Shown: piece by piece, positions 10,177 to 21,825 of the stretch | Position numbering within the stretch: position 1 is the stretch's first letter | Layout: every line of letters starts with the position of its first letter | From: Coenobita brevimanus | Taxonomy: Eukaryota > Arthropoda > Malacostraca > Decapoda > Coenobitidae | NCBI GenBank assembly: GCA_032717465.1 | Contig: CM064657.1 | Coordinates: 23,652,848-23,716,847, forward strand | Direction: 5' to 3' | DNA: 64,000 bases | Program-made: the position numbers and the translations under genes | Notes under the pieces: generated by a model | Seen by the model: only the letters and a program-made list of their open reading frames with translations | The model's database searches: none | What the model was told of the DNA's origin: nothing

Positions 10177-10929
10177 CTGGGGCGTTTGGATGCCTGAGAG
10201 CGTACGGAATTCAACCTCACAATAAAGTCACCTAAGAACGTGTTGAATGCAGTAGGTATTTGCAGTGCGAACTGACTTGTTTCGATTGGAACATCTAGGA
10301 ACCTGAGAACATGTAGGAGTCTGGTTCATATGCGAACCTTAGAACATACTGTAGTTAGAGTAAAACCAGCTGCCAGTAAAAATCAGCTATGAAAGTGGTT
10401 GAACTGTTATAACGTGCACCAAGTTGTGGGAAATATGTAGCCATGTTGAAACTGGGGAGATCAGATTCGCTTGCCAGAATTTTGTTTGGATTTTGGATGA
10501 TATAACTTCAGATGAATTTCAGTCCCAGGAACTTGTTGGGTGAATGTTGTGTTGTCCCGAGTCTTCCATGTGCCAGTACTGACGAAGGCCGCGAGAATCC
10601 GTCTGTCTTACTGGCACGGGGAAAGACTGCCGGACCCCACTTCCTACAGGACTCTCCAGCAGGACCGCCTGTGCAACAATGGCACGACATGACAGTCCTC
10701 TAGGATAATTGAGTCATTGTGCACGTCCCTGTCTGCAGTTACACGAATAATCTCACGTAATTTGTCCTCTGTGCGTAAGATAATTTGAGGGGTCACCGAC
10801 TCAATAATGGACTGAATAAGAAACCCCAAGATTATTGCAGATTATGGCAAAATGGCGGGTTGTGGACGTGAATGATGAGCGGGCGTGTTTATCAAGCTGG
10901 GGCAGGAAGCACCCGGGTTGCTGATGTCC
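9976..10929. other. Anonymous sequence with a (GT)n tract
   Basis: A (GT)n run lies at 10138-10172. No gene or transposon features are recognised elsewhere. Short open frames on both strands at 10508-10703 lack known motifs. Confidence 0.5.
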
Positions 10930-11830
10930 TCCCCTCTCCCTCCCTCCCTCCCTCCCTGCGTGCTTGCGTCTTCCTTCCCCTTCCTCCTACCCCCTTGGCC
11001 TTGCTTGCGTAACTCCCACGCTCCTGGTCCTTCCCCTGCCCTCGTCTCCTCTCCACTGGTGTATCTTTCCCTGGACCCTAACTGCGCCTCTCCCTCCCCC
11101 TCCCCTCCCTTAACTCGCGTCTCTCCTCCCTCCTCCCTATTTGGACCTCCCTCTCTCACTCCCCCCTCCCTTGCTTGCATACATTTCCCCTCTCCTCCCA
11201 GTATTGCGAATCTCTCTGCTTCCATTCATTTATGTTTTTCCCCACCCCCATGGTTTCGTCTTCCCCCCCCCCCCCCGCTTGCATCCCTGTCCATTGCTTG
11301 TGTCACACCTCTCATTTGTTTGCATCGCTCCCCCTCCCCCTTTTTACGTTTCTCTGTACCCCCAGCTGACGTCTCTCTCTCTCTTCTCACTCCTACTAGC
11401 GTCTCTCATCGTTCCACAGCTAGCTTCTCCCCTCCCTCCTACTTGCATCTCTTCCTTCTCCTCTTCTAGCGTCTCTCGCCTCTCCCCTTCTAGCATTTTT
11501 CCCCTCCCCCTTCCCCACTTCTAGCGTCTTTCCCCTCCCCCCTCCTAGCGTCTCTCTCCTCCCTTCCCTCGAGGTAGCGTCTCTCCCCACTCCCCACCCA
11601 GCGTCCCTCTCTCTCCCTCCCCATGTTTGCATCTCTCACTCCTCCCTTTAACTTGCGTCTCTCCCCTCCTCCCTTCCTGCCTGCGTGTATCCCTTCCTAC
11701 CCCTTTTTACTGCATGCGTCTCTCCCCTCCTCCCCTTCCATCCTGCCTGCGTCACTTCTCTCCTCCCCCTCCTTCTTGCTTGCGTCTCTCCCCTCCTCCC
11801 CCTTCCCCCCTGCTGGACGTCTCTCATGGA
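10930..11830. repeat. Long pyrimidine-rich degenerate tandem array
   Basis: About 0.9 kb of C and T on the plus strand, built from loose repeats of GCGTCTCTCCCCTCCTCCC with spacers of varying length. No stable period could be fixed by eye. Frames rich in Pro, Ser and Leu across it are composition artefacts. Confidence 0.8.
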
Positions 11831-12535
11831 GGTACGATCGGTGGAGTAGCCCTGTACTGTCAGCTGACATAATCCTTCCCCGACCTTCCCCACACAACCA
11901 TGGCTTAGGTGTTCATGCTGCCATTGTTGGGACGTCCCCATTGATATGGCATTTACTGGTAATCTCACTGATCGTATCCCATTGTGTTAAAAGTACTGAA
12001 ACTGTTATATACAGTCAGGTGTTTCTTGTATGCTAGCATGATACTATAATTACATTTCATGCATTACATGCTGCATTGCATTCCGCTAAATCATACTTCA
12101 CTATTCGCGGTAGTGCAAGTTTTAACAGCCCTGAACGATATGCTTCGTGCTGTTAACTGCCTGTTTGTATGTGTGTATGTTACCTCTTGACAGGTCTCAG
12201 CCACTGCTTTGATTAGTAATACAAGGGATCATTTTCAGACTGCATTGCTAAACCTGGAAATACAGTTTTGTGGTAGAAACTGGTCAATTTATGATTTACT
12301 TTTTTTTTTTTTTTTTTTTAATTCATAGTCGTATGTTAACAGTTTTTAGTAAAGGTGCATTTTACTAAATTTCCTTTCACATAAGACGCATACAGCAATG
12401 ACATCTTTGGATGGAACAGATAGGTTCCCTTCGATTTTCACAGTGATTAAAGCATGGGCATCATTCACATTATGGCTGAGTAAAACACTACCATGCTTAA
12501 CACTTCAAGATTTCTAAAGTTTCCCACAAAGAAAA

Positions 12536-12538
<3 letters not shown>
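11831..12538. other. Anonymous sequence
   Basis: Apart from a T run at 12301-12319, nothing is recognised. Confidence 0.5.
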
Positions 12539-12582
<44 letters not shown>

Positions 12583-12699
12583 CTATCCATATATATATAT
12601 TATACATATATATATAGATATATATTATATATATATATTATATATACATATATATATAATATATATATATTATATATATAATATATATATATTATATAT

Positions 12700-12775
<76 letters not shown>
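12539..12775. repeat. (TA)n and compound TA/ATTATA tract
   Basis: Long TA repeats interrupted by AATATATATATATTATATATA-type phases at 12600-12710, then a pure TA run to 12774. Confidence 0.95.
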
Positions 12776-12776
<1 letters not shown>

Positions 12777-13289
12777 GAACATGTGTATATATTTATTTAT
12801 TTGATTTAAAAGGAGCAAATTCTGCATTTATGAACTTCCAAACACCTTCAACTTTCTTGACGGCAGACTTCTGTCTCTGGTTTAGTACTACCGTACTATA
12901 CGTCTACCACAGGACATGAATAAAACACATAGAGAAGGTTCTTGCTTGTACATTATCAAGTGACAAAGTAAAGGCACACCATGGTATAAGGAACGTCGTG
13001 AAAACAAGAAAAAACTTTCTCAGCTTGTTTTACTAATTCCTTTTAGTAGAAGTATAATAGCATTAAATCAGGAGCAGAAGTCTGCCATCAGGAAAACTGA
13101 AAGTATTTAGATCATAAATGCAAGGATTGTTTTATATACTTTTCAGATCCGTCTAAGGAGACTCTGCTGCCGATATATATATATAAAACAATGATTTCCT
13201 GACAGGACGGGAGGCATGACCAATGCGCAACTCAGGGTTCGGGTTCATAACCATACATTTTTTTGAAGTCACAACAGCCAACAGTGGTA
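12776..13289. other. Anonymous sequence
   Basis: No recognised feature. A near repeat of GGCAGACTTCTG occurs at 12861 and, inverted, at 13078, which suggests an old fold-back. Confidence 0.4.
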
Positions 13290-13563
13290 GATAACTGGGT
13301 GTTGAGTGGCCCGGGATCGAAACCATCCACGCCTTGGTGGCAGGCTGGCTCGCTTTCCCGTCTCGTAGCGATGTAACAGCCGTGGCTGAGTGTGTTAGAG
13401 TGATCCGTTTTGGCCGAAGGGTCGGAGGTTCGAGTCCATCCAAGGGTCATTGGTAGACATCAGGAAGTGCATCCGATCATAAAGTGCTACACGCTGCATA
13501 CCTAAGTCCTCTATCCAGGGACAACGCCTTAGCCTTAATTGAAAAAAAGGGGACACGGCGTAC

Positions 13564-13565
<2 letters not shown>
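13290..13565 (+). mobile_element. tRNA-derived SINE
   Basis: 13376-13442 resembles a tRNA: CCGTGGCTGAGTGTG (A-box region) and GGTTCGAGTCC (B box, near 13427). A body of about 110 bases follows, ending in an A run before (TA)n. The stretch before it (13305-13370) carries GGTTTCGATCCCGG on the minus strand, so a second, inverted tRNA-like head may abut it. It lacks the paired arms of a functional tRNA gene. Confidence 0.55.

Positions 13566-13631
<66 letters not shown>
13566..13631. repeat. (TA)n microsatellite
   Basis: Pure TA tract directly after the SINE body, possibly grown from its tail. Confidence 0.95.
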
Positions 13632-13632
<1 letters not shown>

Positions 13633-13745
13633 GGTACACATTTTTTTCCTAAACAAGGCGATATCGCACTGGCTGAAGTAAGGTTTTCATTTTCCGCCTC
13701 TGACAGTGCACCATATTCCTTTCTTCTAATATACTATAGCAGTAG

Positions 13746-13747
<2 letters not shown>

Positions 13748-13800
<53 letters not shown>
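13748..13800. repeat. (GT)n microsatellite
   Basis: About 26 GT units. Confidence 0.95.
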
Positions 13801-13801
<1 letters not shown>

Positions 13802-14262
13802 TTTGGACAGCCAAAACTACACATTCAAATCGCACAAAAATCGCAAAAACTTCGCTGATGTGAAAAAACTTGGTCCCATCACGATTGACAGACTTTTACT
13901 ATATTTAATGAGCGATCACATTTTGACCAAAAAACGCCACTCCCGGAGCCCGGCATAGGATCTCCGTAGAATTTTTTGCCCACAGGTACAACTAAAGTAT
14001 TTCGGACATGCTTTCGGACAACTTGGGTACCATTCCCGAAGCTGCAGTTAACACGATCAATTGGTTAGCTGCAAAAAATCCAAGTGACAACGTTAGACTA
14101 GAACAGCACATAAACGGACCATCATGGGCCCTTTGATGTCGCCTTGACGGCCGATAGTGACAACGTTACATTAGAATAGCGCATAACGCGAGAGCCATCC
14201 GCAGGAGCAAGTCCGAGGGGCCCGAAGGGCCCACGAGCACTTGTTTAATATATAATCCTACT
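13801..14262 (+). other. Unclassified repeat-like block ending in a GC-rich hairpin
   Basis: Two related stretches, GTGACAACGTTAGACTAGAA (14085) and GTGACAACGTTACATTAGAA (14157), are followed by GCAGGAGCAAGTCCGAG and the perfect hairpin GGGCCCGAAGGGCCC (14218-14232). No protein motif. A 3' hairpin near an element end is typical of Helitron-like elements, but the expected CTRR end is not seen. Confidence 0.35.
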
Positions 14263-14519
14263 CTAGGACTCTGGTTTTATCAAGAGAGAAGTTAACGACA
14301 CAAGTAAATGGAGTATTTGCATTAGGAACCTGTTAACAATAAGCAAAAATGTAAGAAAGAACACACCTGACTTCTCGACCTGGGTTCAGCTTAACCCACA
14401 GTATGATGGCGGTGTTGTCAGGTTAGTGGCCTCACTGTGTCAAGCAGAGGGCGACTCCGCCAATCCTACCTCCATGGTCTCTCCCAAGATCTAAAGACTT
14501 ACTGGTCTCTCCCATCCCT
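14263..14519. other. Anonymous sequence
   Basis: Nothing recognised. Confidence 0.5.
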
Positions 14520-15010
14520 ACATGCGTCTCTGCCGTGTCCGTTGTTTCGTCGCTTCCTCCACTGCTTCCCTTTAGTTTTCCTTCTCCTCCTTCGTTCCAT
14601 ACTTCCTCTGCTTGTCTGCACATAGGATTCGACTGCACTCTGCCTCCTGTTTCCCACTGTCCTCTCTTCTATCTTAATCCGTTGAAATTCATGACGTCAT
14701 ATTTTTTCTTAATTCCTTTTATTGCCAGACGCTTGTGTTATTCAGCTCAGGAAGGAGACCACCGTTGTGAAGTGATTGGAAGCAGTCTCACCCTCTCCCA
14801 CCCTTACGTTCCTTACCCGTACCCTTGTCTCCTTTCTTTTCTTCTCTTCCCTTCCCTCAAGCACTGCACTCATTTCCTTCCTCCTCCCTCACCCCATCCC
14901 TTCCCTTCCTTACCTCCATTCCTTCCTTTCTACCCCCTCCTCTTTCTCTCTCCATCTCTACCATCGCTATCCTCTCCCTCCTCCCCCGGCCGTCCGTTCG
15001 TCTATATTCT
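14520..15010. repeat. Pyrimidine-rich low-complexity tract
   Basis: C/T-rich, TTCCCTTCC-like runs without a fixed period. The ORFs across it are composition artefacts. Confidence 0.65.
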
Positions 15011-15059
15011 TTTTTTCGCGATTTTTTAAGGCGTTGTGAATAGAAGATGTTTCATGGGA

Positions 15060-16050
15060 AGGGAAATCGGATGTGGAGTGCAGGACGTTCTGACACTACT
15101 CGGAGTGTTGTCTGTGTTTAGTAATGGCATGACGTGGAGTGATTTCTGCATGACGTTTGGAGATGTGTGGAGTGATTCGAATGAAGTGTGACATGTGAAG
15201 TGATGTGTGCATAACGTATAGTGATATACGAGGTGATATTTGAATAGCATGTGGTGGTGTGTACAGTGATGTTTGCATGTGTGAAGTGATTCTTGCATGA
15301 TATGTGGTGATGCGTTAAATGATGTTTGTAGACATGTGATCTGTGGAGTGATGTTTACATGACGTGGTGATGTGTGGATGATACTTGTATGACGTGGTAA
15401 TGTGCGGAATGATGTTTGTATGACGTGTGATGTGGTGCGAAGTGATGTTTGTATGATGTGATCTGTTAAGTGGCGTCTGTTTACGTGTGATGTAATGAAA
15501 TGTGGAGTTATGTTTTTACGATGTGATCTGTGGGGTGGTGTTTGCTTAGCGTGTGATGATAAGTAAAATTAGTGATGTTTGCGTAATGTGATCTGTGGAG
15601 TGATGTTTACTTGTGGTGATCTGTGGAGTGATATAAACTTGACGTGGTGAAGTTCAATGTATGCATAACGTGTGGTGATATGGTGTTTTTTCAGCGTGTA
15701 GTGATATGCGAAGTGATGTTTGCTTAACGTTTAGTGATGTGTGGAGTAATGATTGTATTTCGTGTAGGTTTGTATTACGTGTGGTCGTGTGTTGTGACGT
15801 ATGTATTACGTGTGGTGTGTGGAGTAATGTGTGTATGACTTGGGGTTATGTGTGAAGAGATGCTTGTGTGATGTGATCTGAGGAGTAGTTCTTCCATGAC
15901 GTGTGGTGATATGTAGAGTGATTATGTGTTGGGATCTGTCGAGTAATGTTTGCATGGCGTGTGATGCTAGTTTGGTGTGTGGAGAATATTTTTGCATGCC
16001 ATGTGGTGATGGATGATGTGATGTTTGCATGTTGTGGTGATCTGTGGGTA
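15060..16050. repeat. Degenerate GT-rich minisatellite (unit about 30-35 bp)
   Basis: Loose repeats of the phrase GTGATGTGTGGAGTGATG, TTTGCATGACGTGTG over about 1 kb. Copies differ strongly, so the array is old. ACGTG and GACGT steps recur in many copies. Confidence 0.8.
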
Positions 16051-16159
16051 AAATCTGACGCTCTTTCAGCACCTCTCCGTCCCTCACCCAGCCAAATGAA
16101 AGTCAAGCGCTTTAAAAGTACGTACTCTGTGTGATTCTATTATATTTTTCCATCCTACG

Positions 16160-16612
16160 GAATCATGATTTTTTTCCATGGCTCAAAATTCGAACCAGGA
16201 TAAAATCAGTATTACTAGTGTTTGTCACCTGGTAATGTGGAGCAGTGAAATCCTCCAAGCCCTGGATTTTTGTCCGTATCGATTGTACACTTACAGTGAA
16301 TTGTTCTAGCTGCTGGAGCAAGGACACAATCATTGTGCATTACTTCAGATGTACTAGAGGCAAGCACATGAGGGGTACATTGATCATGTTCATTTTAACG
16401 AGATTTCTAGCACTGTACTGTAGTGCTGTGTCATGGATATCGTTTATGCTAAACTCACCTACGCTTGTTACTGGCAGCCTGGTAACCGTAGGAGGCAGGA
16501 CACTCACTAGTGTGCTGTGGTGTTGCGCGGTGGGACTGACGGGACTGTTGCCAGGAAACATCACTGACATTATAGCTCACAGCACGTCATCAGACAAGGC
16601 ACTAAGATCCAT
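16160..16612 (-). pseudogene. Unidentified degraded reading frame
   Basis: From an ATG at 16612 the minus strand reads MDLSALSDDVL, a TGA, then about 75 open codons (SVMFPGNSPVSP to CLPLVHLK), one TAA, and about 55 more open codons rich in ordinary helix-forming residues (VSLLQQLEQFTVSVQSIRTK). Two isolated stops in an otherwise open, compositionally normal frame suggest a decayed coding sequence, probably transposon-derived. I do not recognise the family. Confidence 0.35.
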
Positions 16613-17156
16613 ACATTGTTAGAGCTTTATATTGTGGGCTGGTGTGTGAAGTTAGCTGTGCAGCCAAATGAATGGTTAGTTCACCAGTTGAAAAACATGT
16701 ATTGGATGTAGTGTTGGCATAGGAGATTATATGCATATATCTATTTGATATACTCATTTTTATATGTAAATTGGCGATATACCAGACTTATATGGGAGGG
16801 TTTTTGATTAATTGATGCTGCAGCTGTTAAGGTGTATGTTGGATTCCTAATATAAACATTTAACATCAGATTTCATCATGGAATCTCCTATTCTGTGCCT
16901 CTTAGTTGAACTCACATTCACTCTTTTTCAGTTTTCTGCATTACCGGAAAAAAAAAAATAAATAAATAAGTACTATGAATGCCGACAGCAGAAAACTTAT
17001 CATTAGTAGATCTCTTTGCTAACTAGACCGACTGATCATTCTAGCATGCAGTGTTTGTTTATGATGTTGCCTGCCACCTTAAAAATCCAGCCTGGGTTTT
17101 CTCATTTCACAGGCACACCTATTGTACAGTGCCCTCATTTTATACTTTCGTTTCGT
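16613..17156. other. Anonymous sequence
   Basis: Nothing recognised; A-rich AAATAAATAAATAA at 16960. Confidence 0.5.
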
Positions 17157-17660
17157 TACACCTTCAGTACCGAAAGTCTTCCATAGCTGCATTTTTTAAA
17201 ATTTGGTAAGAATTCAATAGCATATAAAAGACGTCGTGATACCGAAAGGGTTAATGAATATTGTATCTACTTCTTTACTACATGATGTCTTTATCATCCC
17301 GTAAACTACGATGACATCTTGTTTTACTTTGGTCTTATTACCGCTAAACTATTTTGCTAAGTGTAAGGGAGATTTTCCTAATCAAGGGATTAATGAAGTT
17401 TGTAAACCCTCTCCTATGGTGCATCTGCTCAGAATGGAATAAAATCTTGTGTGTGTAATTGAACTGAACAGGTTATGCGGACTAATATCGTGTGGCAATA
17501 GCAGTAATAAAATGTACCGGTAATAGACATCCGTTACTGAGGGGCATAACGGAGATCATTTTGTTACCTTTTCTTTGCCAGTGATTTCATGTAAACTCAG
17601 TGAAATCGTCTGGTGTGTAATCAAAGTAAAGGACGCAGTGGTAGCGAAGGGGTTTAGTGT
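17157..17660. mobile_element. Chain of palindromic MITE modules
   Basis: 17157-17260 runs from CACCTTCAGTACCGAAAGTC to GACGTCGTGATACCGAAAGGGTTAA. The linker TTAATGAA..GTATCTAC follows, then further halves to 17400 (ATTAATGAAG..GTAAACCCTC) and one ending GAAGGGGTTTAG at 17655. Divergence among copies is high. Confidence 0.55.
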
Positions 17661-17809
17661 TGTCTCTACGTAGGATTCATACTCTTTACCCGTATGTTAC
17701 TGGTGTTTCACGTTCTCGCATTTTTCTAGTACTCAGTAGCACTTGACTTGTTGCTGCTAGTGACTCTGCCCTTTCATTTCTCATTTTTCCCCCCCTCACC
17801 TCTCTCTCT

Positions 17810-17818
17810 TTCTCTCTG

Positions 17819-17846
<28 letters not shown>
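17810..17846. repeat. (CT)n microsatellite
   Basis: CT run with a T stretch. A separate (GA)n lies at 17979-18003. Confidence 0.9.
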
Positions 17847-17850
<4 letters not shown>

Positions 17851-17978
17851 CCCACGGTTTTCGATCACTTTCCGAGGCTTCCTGTCGTTTGATCTCTCCT
17901 CTCAGTCACGAAACTCGGCCGCTGACAAAAACAAGCTTTCTGTCCATCTGGTCTGGGCCTTAGAGGACGTGCCTGGTA

Positions 17979-18003
17979 GAGAGAGAGAGAGAGAGAGAGA
18001 GAG
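17979..18003. repeat. (GA)n microsatellite
   Basis: About 12 GA units. Confidence 0.92.
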
Positions 18004-18039
18004 TTTATGACAAGAGAGTGTGATGGCCATACCAAATCC

Positions 18040-18470
18040 TTTTAGTGTAATGGTTTAGTTAATTAATACTTTCACCAGTACGGGTGTCTGTGGGTTAATC
18101 AAAATCACTTGTAGTAAGCGCAAGAAAATTTCTGCCACAAACGTGGCTTTTTTTCTGTAATGAAGAAGGAACCAAAGGCCAGAAGTGCGCAAGATTGTCC
18201 AGTGTCGGGGTTTGGAGGGTTCGGTGTGATGTAGCCTAGCTCAGACAGTAATACCTTCCCATGGTCGCTGCTTGTGTACTATGTATTCCAGCTGACATCA
18301 GATGGTTTTATTCTGCTGGGAGTTAGTCATAGGAGCCTGGGAGAGTTATTTCGGGTAATACTAACACTCTCATGGCCGGGACAACTCTGGTAATGTGTTC
18401 CAGCAAACGCCAGACGGTTTTGTTCAGCTGGGTGTGAGTTTTAGGCGCATGAGTGAGGTGACCATTAGTG
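18040..18470. mobile_element. Degenerate MITE modules
   Basis: Family words recur: CATCAGATGGTTTTATTCTGC (18296), CCAGACGGTTTTGTTCAGCT (18411), and CTTTCACCAGTACGG (18070). Module ends are not preserved well enough to set limits. Confidence 0.4.
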
Positions 18471-18545
18471 GACTAGTTCTTGTAAAAAGATTATGAAATG
18501 TATTGTCGCTGGCACTGGTCCTCTCTTAACACATTTCCCTTCGTG

Positions 18546-18546
<1 letters not shown>

Positions 18547-18606
<60 letters not shown>
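18547..18606. repeat. (TA)n microsatellite
   Basis: Pure TA tract of about 30 units. Confidence 0.96.
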
Positions 18607-18609
<3 letters not shown>

Positions 18610-19640
18610 GGTACTAAGGCGCTCAGAGCAAAGTAAATCGGAGAGGAGGTGGTGTTACGAAATCTCTGATACTACGAAAACACTTCCATTTGTTCTGGAG
18701 AGAATAAAAATACTTTAAGTTACTCTTATTATCCCCATCACTTTGAGGCGCGTGTATTTGACTGAATGAAATCGTCTGACTGTCACTAGGATGAAAAAAA
18801 AAATAGTTTAGTTGTTTCGTTGTAAAATACTCCTACATCAGTTATTGTAAGGACCTGGCTTTCCACGCGCTGGTTCGAATCTCTCAGAGGTGACTGCAGT
18901 GCTGTCAGTAGTGTAAGTCGGTCGCCTGTGATTAACCCGTTCAGGCCAATCATGTATTTTATATCTTAACCATGTTTTATCCAGACAATTTTATTCAGCT
19001 TGCTAGAGAGATTTCGAACAAAAAGAGGTAGATGTGCCCGTCATCTCGTTCATTCAGATGTTCTTTCCTGTCCTAAATTAATCTTGTTGTGGCAGCAAAG
19101 AAAAAATACAGACTATCAGTGAAGGCGTTGTATGTGCCGCACTGATAGCATTGCCTGGTGACATGGGATTATCTGTTACCGTTTTGGCTATCCTGTGTAA
19201 TTAATTAATGGAGTTGATGTCCAACCCTTTTAGCCACAGTTATCACTAAGCCTAATAGAATACCCGGTAGTCTTTGGGGGTATATGAGCAAATACCTTAT
19301 GTTAATCTGCCTCCACTACAGAGTAACCCTTTTCAAAATAATAACTTTTTTTTTCTTGTTCCTGCCGTTAGTTGTATTTGGTTTGATCAGGACCTCATGG
19401 GTTGGAAAGGTTAGGTACAATCATCGTTAATCCTTTCACTACTAGACGTCCTCTTCAAGTTGAATAAAACCATCTGGAGGCAAGGACAGTTAAACAAAAA
19501 AGATTAATCAGTTCAACATGATGTCGATTTTTTTTTGTCTGTTCCTGCTACCACCAGAGAGCTTTATTCAGGATAGGATTATAAGTTAACCTTGAGTTGG
19601 CTGTGTATATCCCTTCAAGGTCGAAAACACTGTCATAAGT
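18607..19640. other. Mostly anonymous; MITE fragments
   Basis: 18935-19025 (TTAACCCGTTCAGGCC, then CCAGACAATTTTATTCAGCT) and 19425-19605 (TTAATCCTTTCACTACTAGACG, GAATAAAACCATCTGG and CCACCAGAGAGCTTTATTCAG) are modules of the palindromic MITE family. Nothing else is recognised. Confidence 0.5.
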
Positions 19641-19689
19641 GGATTTACGTCGTCCTTAGTAACAAAATTAACTTGTAGAATTCGAAGTT

Positions 19690-20220
19690 TGAGTCAAGGA
19701 ATGAGAGAGGGAGAGAGAGAGGCAGGCAGGCTAGGGTGGGTGAAACCTTGTGAAGCCAGAGGGTGACAAGGACGCAGTTAACAGAGGCCAGGCGGAAAAT
19801 GAAGCCTTGAAAAACTGAGAAGGGTGTGTGGGTGGGGTGATGGGGAGGGGAGAGGAGTGTGTGGATGGGGGTAATGGGAAGGGGAGAGGGGTGTTTGGGT
19901 GGAGGTGATGGGGAGGAGTGTGTGGGTCGGGGTAATGGGAAGGAGAGAGGGGTGTGCGGATGGGAGTGATGGGGAGGAGAGTGGGGTGTGTGTGTGTGGT
20001 TGATGGGGAGGGGAGAGGGGTGTGTAGGTGGGGGTGATGGGAAGGGAAGAGAGGATGGGTAAGGAAGAGGGTAAAGGCGGGGTGGGGCTCTTGTGAGGGG
20101 GAGGGGAGATGAGGGTGGGTTTAGGGTGAAGGAGAGGAAGGGGTTAGTGGGAACTGGGGGGAAAGATGCTGGGGTGGACAAGGAAGGAGATGTGGGTGGC
20201 GATGGGCTAGGGAGGAGGAT
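19690..20220. repeat. G-rich minisatellite (unit about 34-37 bp)
   Basis: Repeats of GGGTGTGTGGGTGGGGGTGA and TGGGGAGGGGAGAG, clearest at 19820-20050 and degenerate to about 20220. Dense G runs on the plus strand could form G-quadruplexes. A 270-codon Pro/Thr/His/Ser frame on the minus strand is the complement of this array. Confidence 0.8.
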
Positions 20221-20236
20221 GGTGTTCGGGAAGTGG

Positions 20237-20237
<1 letters not shown>

Positions 20238-20272
<35 letters not shown>

Positions 20273-20393
20273 CGGCGTGAGAATGATGCGTCAATGTGTG
20301 AGAAATTTGATGAAGGAATCAGAGTGGAGTGTGAGGTGTGAGGGATGTGGTCTGGCCTAGTGTGACGTGGAGTGGAGAATGGGGTGATTGATG

Positions 20394-20443
<50 letters not shown>

Positions 20444-20466
20444 TGATGAGAAAACAAAACTTCATA

Positions 20467-20499
<33 letters not shown>

Positions 20500-20500
20500 T
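20238..20500. repeat. Three (GT)n tracts
   Basis: GT runs at 20238-20271, 20397-20441 and 20467-20498. The last two are followed by the same phrase (GATGAGAAAA, then ACTTCATATT), so a short tandem duplication spans them. Confidence 0.92.
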
Positions 20501-21076
20501 GAGAAAATGGGACTTCATATTATTGTAATTTTATTATTGGGAAGATAGTTATCAAAGGTTATAAATACAAGGGAGTGTAGTGAGGTAAGAAGGTTACACT
20601 AAAGGCGTCTTGGAGGTATGAAAGTTAAATTAGCAGCGTCCAAGAGGGAAGATTAATATGTGTGAGGGAATGTGCATATCAGCGAAGAAGTCGTGGTGTG
20701 AAAATGATTGAGAGGTAGTGATAGGAGCCAGTGAAGGTGTGAGTCTTTGCCAGTGATAGTACTGAACTGTAAAGTGACATCTCATTTACTCATCCTTCCC
20801 TTACTTAAATTTCTGTGTGTCTGATTTAAGGGGTACGACAAAACCCATTAGTCCTTCAGTCTATTTACAGTTTTTTTTTTTTTTTTTTTTTATTCATTCC
20901 TGCTACTGACGGATGGTTGTACTGAAGGAAGAAGAGACCTATCGTAGTGGAGGGGCGATGGGAGATTATAGCGGGAAATTGTGAGAGGCGAAAGAGTCAT
21001 GGGTACGTAAAGAAGTAGGTGTGTGTATATGTGTTGCTTTGATGGTGACGTTATGTTGATGAGGACGCGACTACTT

Positions 21077-21077
<1 letters not shown>
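20501..21077. other. Mostly anonymous; MITE fragment
   Basis: 20820-20945 (AGTCCTTCAGTCTATTTAC, T run, TTCCTGCTACTGACGGATGG, GTACTGAAGG) is one MITE module. The rest is unrecognised. Confidence 0.45.

Positions 21078-21142
<65 letters not shown>
21078..21142. repeat. Compound (GT)n(GA)n microsatellite
   Basis: GT run joined directly to a GA run. The same compound type is at 21559-21631 and 27727-27798. Confidence 0.95.
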
Positions 21143-21145
<3 letters not shown>

Positions 21146-21344
21146 CTGTGGACACCGGGGAGAGAATACAGTAGTGATGGTAAGGGTAGATGGGTCCCTG
21201 CCTGAACCCTCCCTAGCTCATCAATTATTTAGTGAGCCCTGCCAGCGGCCCTTAGCCTGCCCGTCTCAGTCCTTCCGCCGCTTTTTCTATAATTACTTGA
21301 TTACTCGAGCCCAGTCAGGCGTCCTTCCATGCTCCACCGCCCCC

Positions 21345-21450
21345 GCCGACACGCCCACCCCGCCCCACCCACCCACCCGCCAGCCCACCCCTCCTATCCC
21401 ACCCACCCGCCAGCCCACCCCTCCTATCCCACCCACCCGCCCACAGCGTC
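21345..21450. repeat. Short C-rich tandem repeat (33-bp unit, about 3 copies)
   Basis: The unit CCACCCACCCGCCAGCCC plus ACCCCTCCTATCC repeats in near-perfect register. Confidence 0.85.
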
Positions 21451-21555
21451 CCACCTACCCACCTCCGGCTGCCCACAAACACACTCACTTGGCTCATGTA
21501 TGTTTATGTACCACCCACTGGAAGACTATTCATGTTCATCATATATAATCCAGTG

Positions 21556-21558
<3 letters not shown>

Positions 21559-21631
<73 letters not shown>
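21559..21631. repeat. Compound (GT)n(GA)n microsatellite
   Basis: About 20 GT units followed by about 16 GA units. Confidence 0.95.
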
Positions 21632-21635
<4 letters not shown>

Positions 21636-21825
21636 AAGACGTAAGCTTCTGATCTCATCGAATCGTGGATTAAGTTCAGTGGCCATAAAAGCCGTCAGGG
21701 AAAGGAGAAGGGAATAAAAACTTGCCTATTGGATTATTTTGGACTGTCACGACTCGCGTAAAATGATCCAACAAGGAAGCAGCTAATTCACTATGAGCAA
21801 GTGGGTCAGAGGAACAATCTTATTT

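Noticed and set aside
13376..13442. Functional tRNA gene
   Set aside because: A and B boxes are present, but acceptor and anticodon arms do not pair properly and a SINE body follows.
19645..20457. 270-codon Pro/Thr/His/Ser ORF on the minus strand
   Set aside because: Complement of a G-rich minisatellite and (GT)n tracts; composition artefact.
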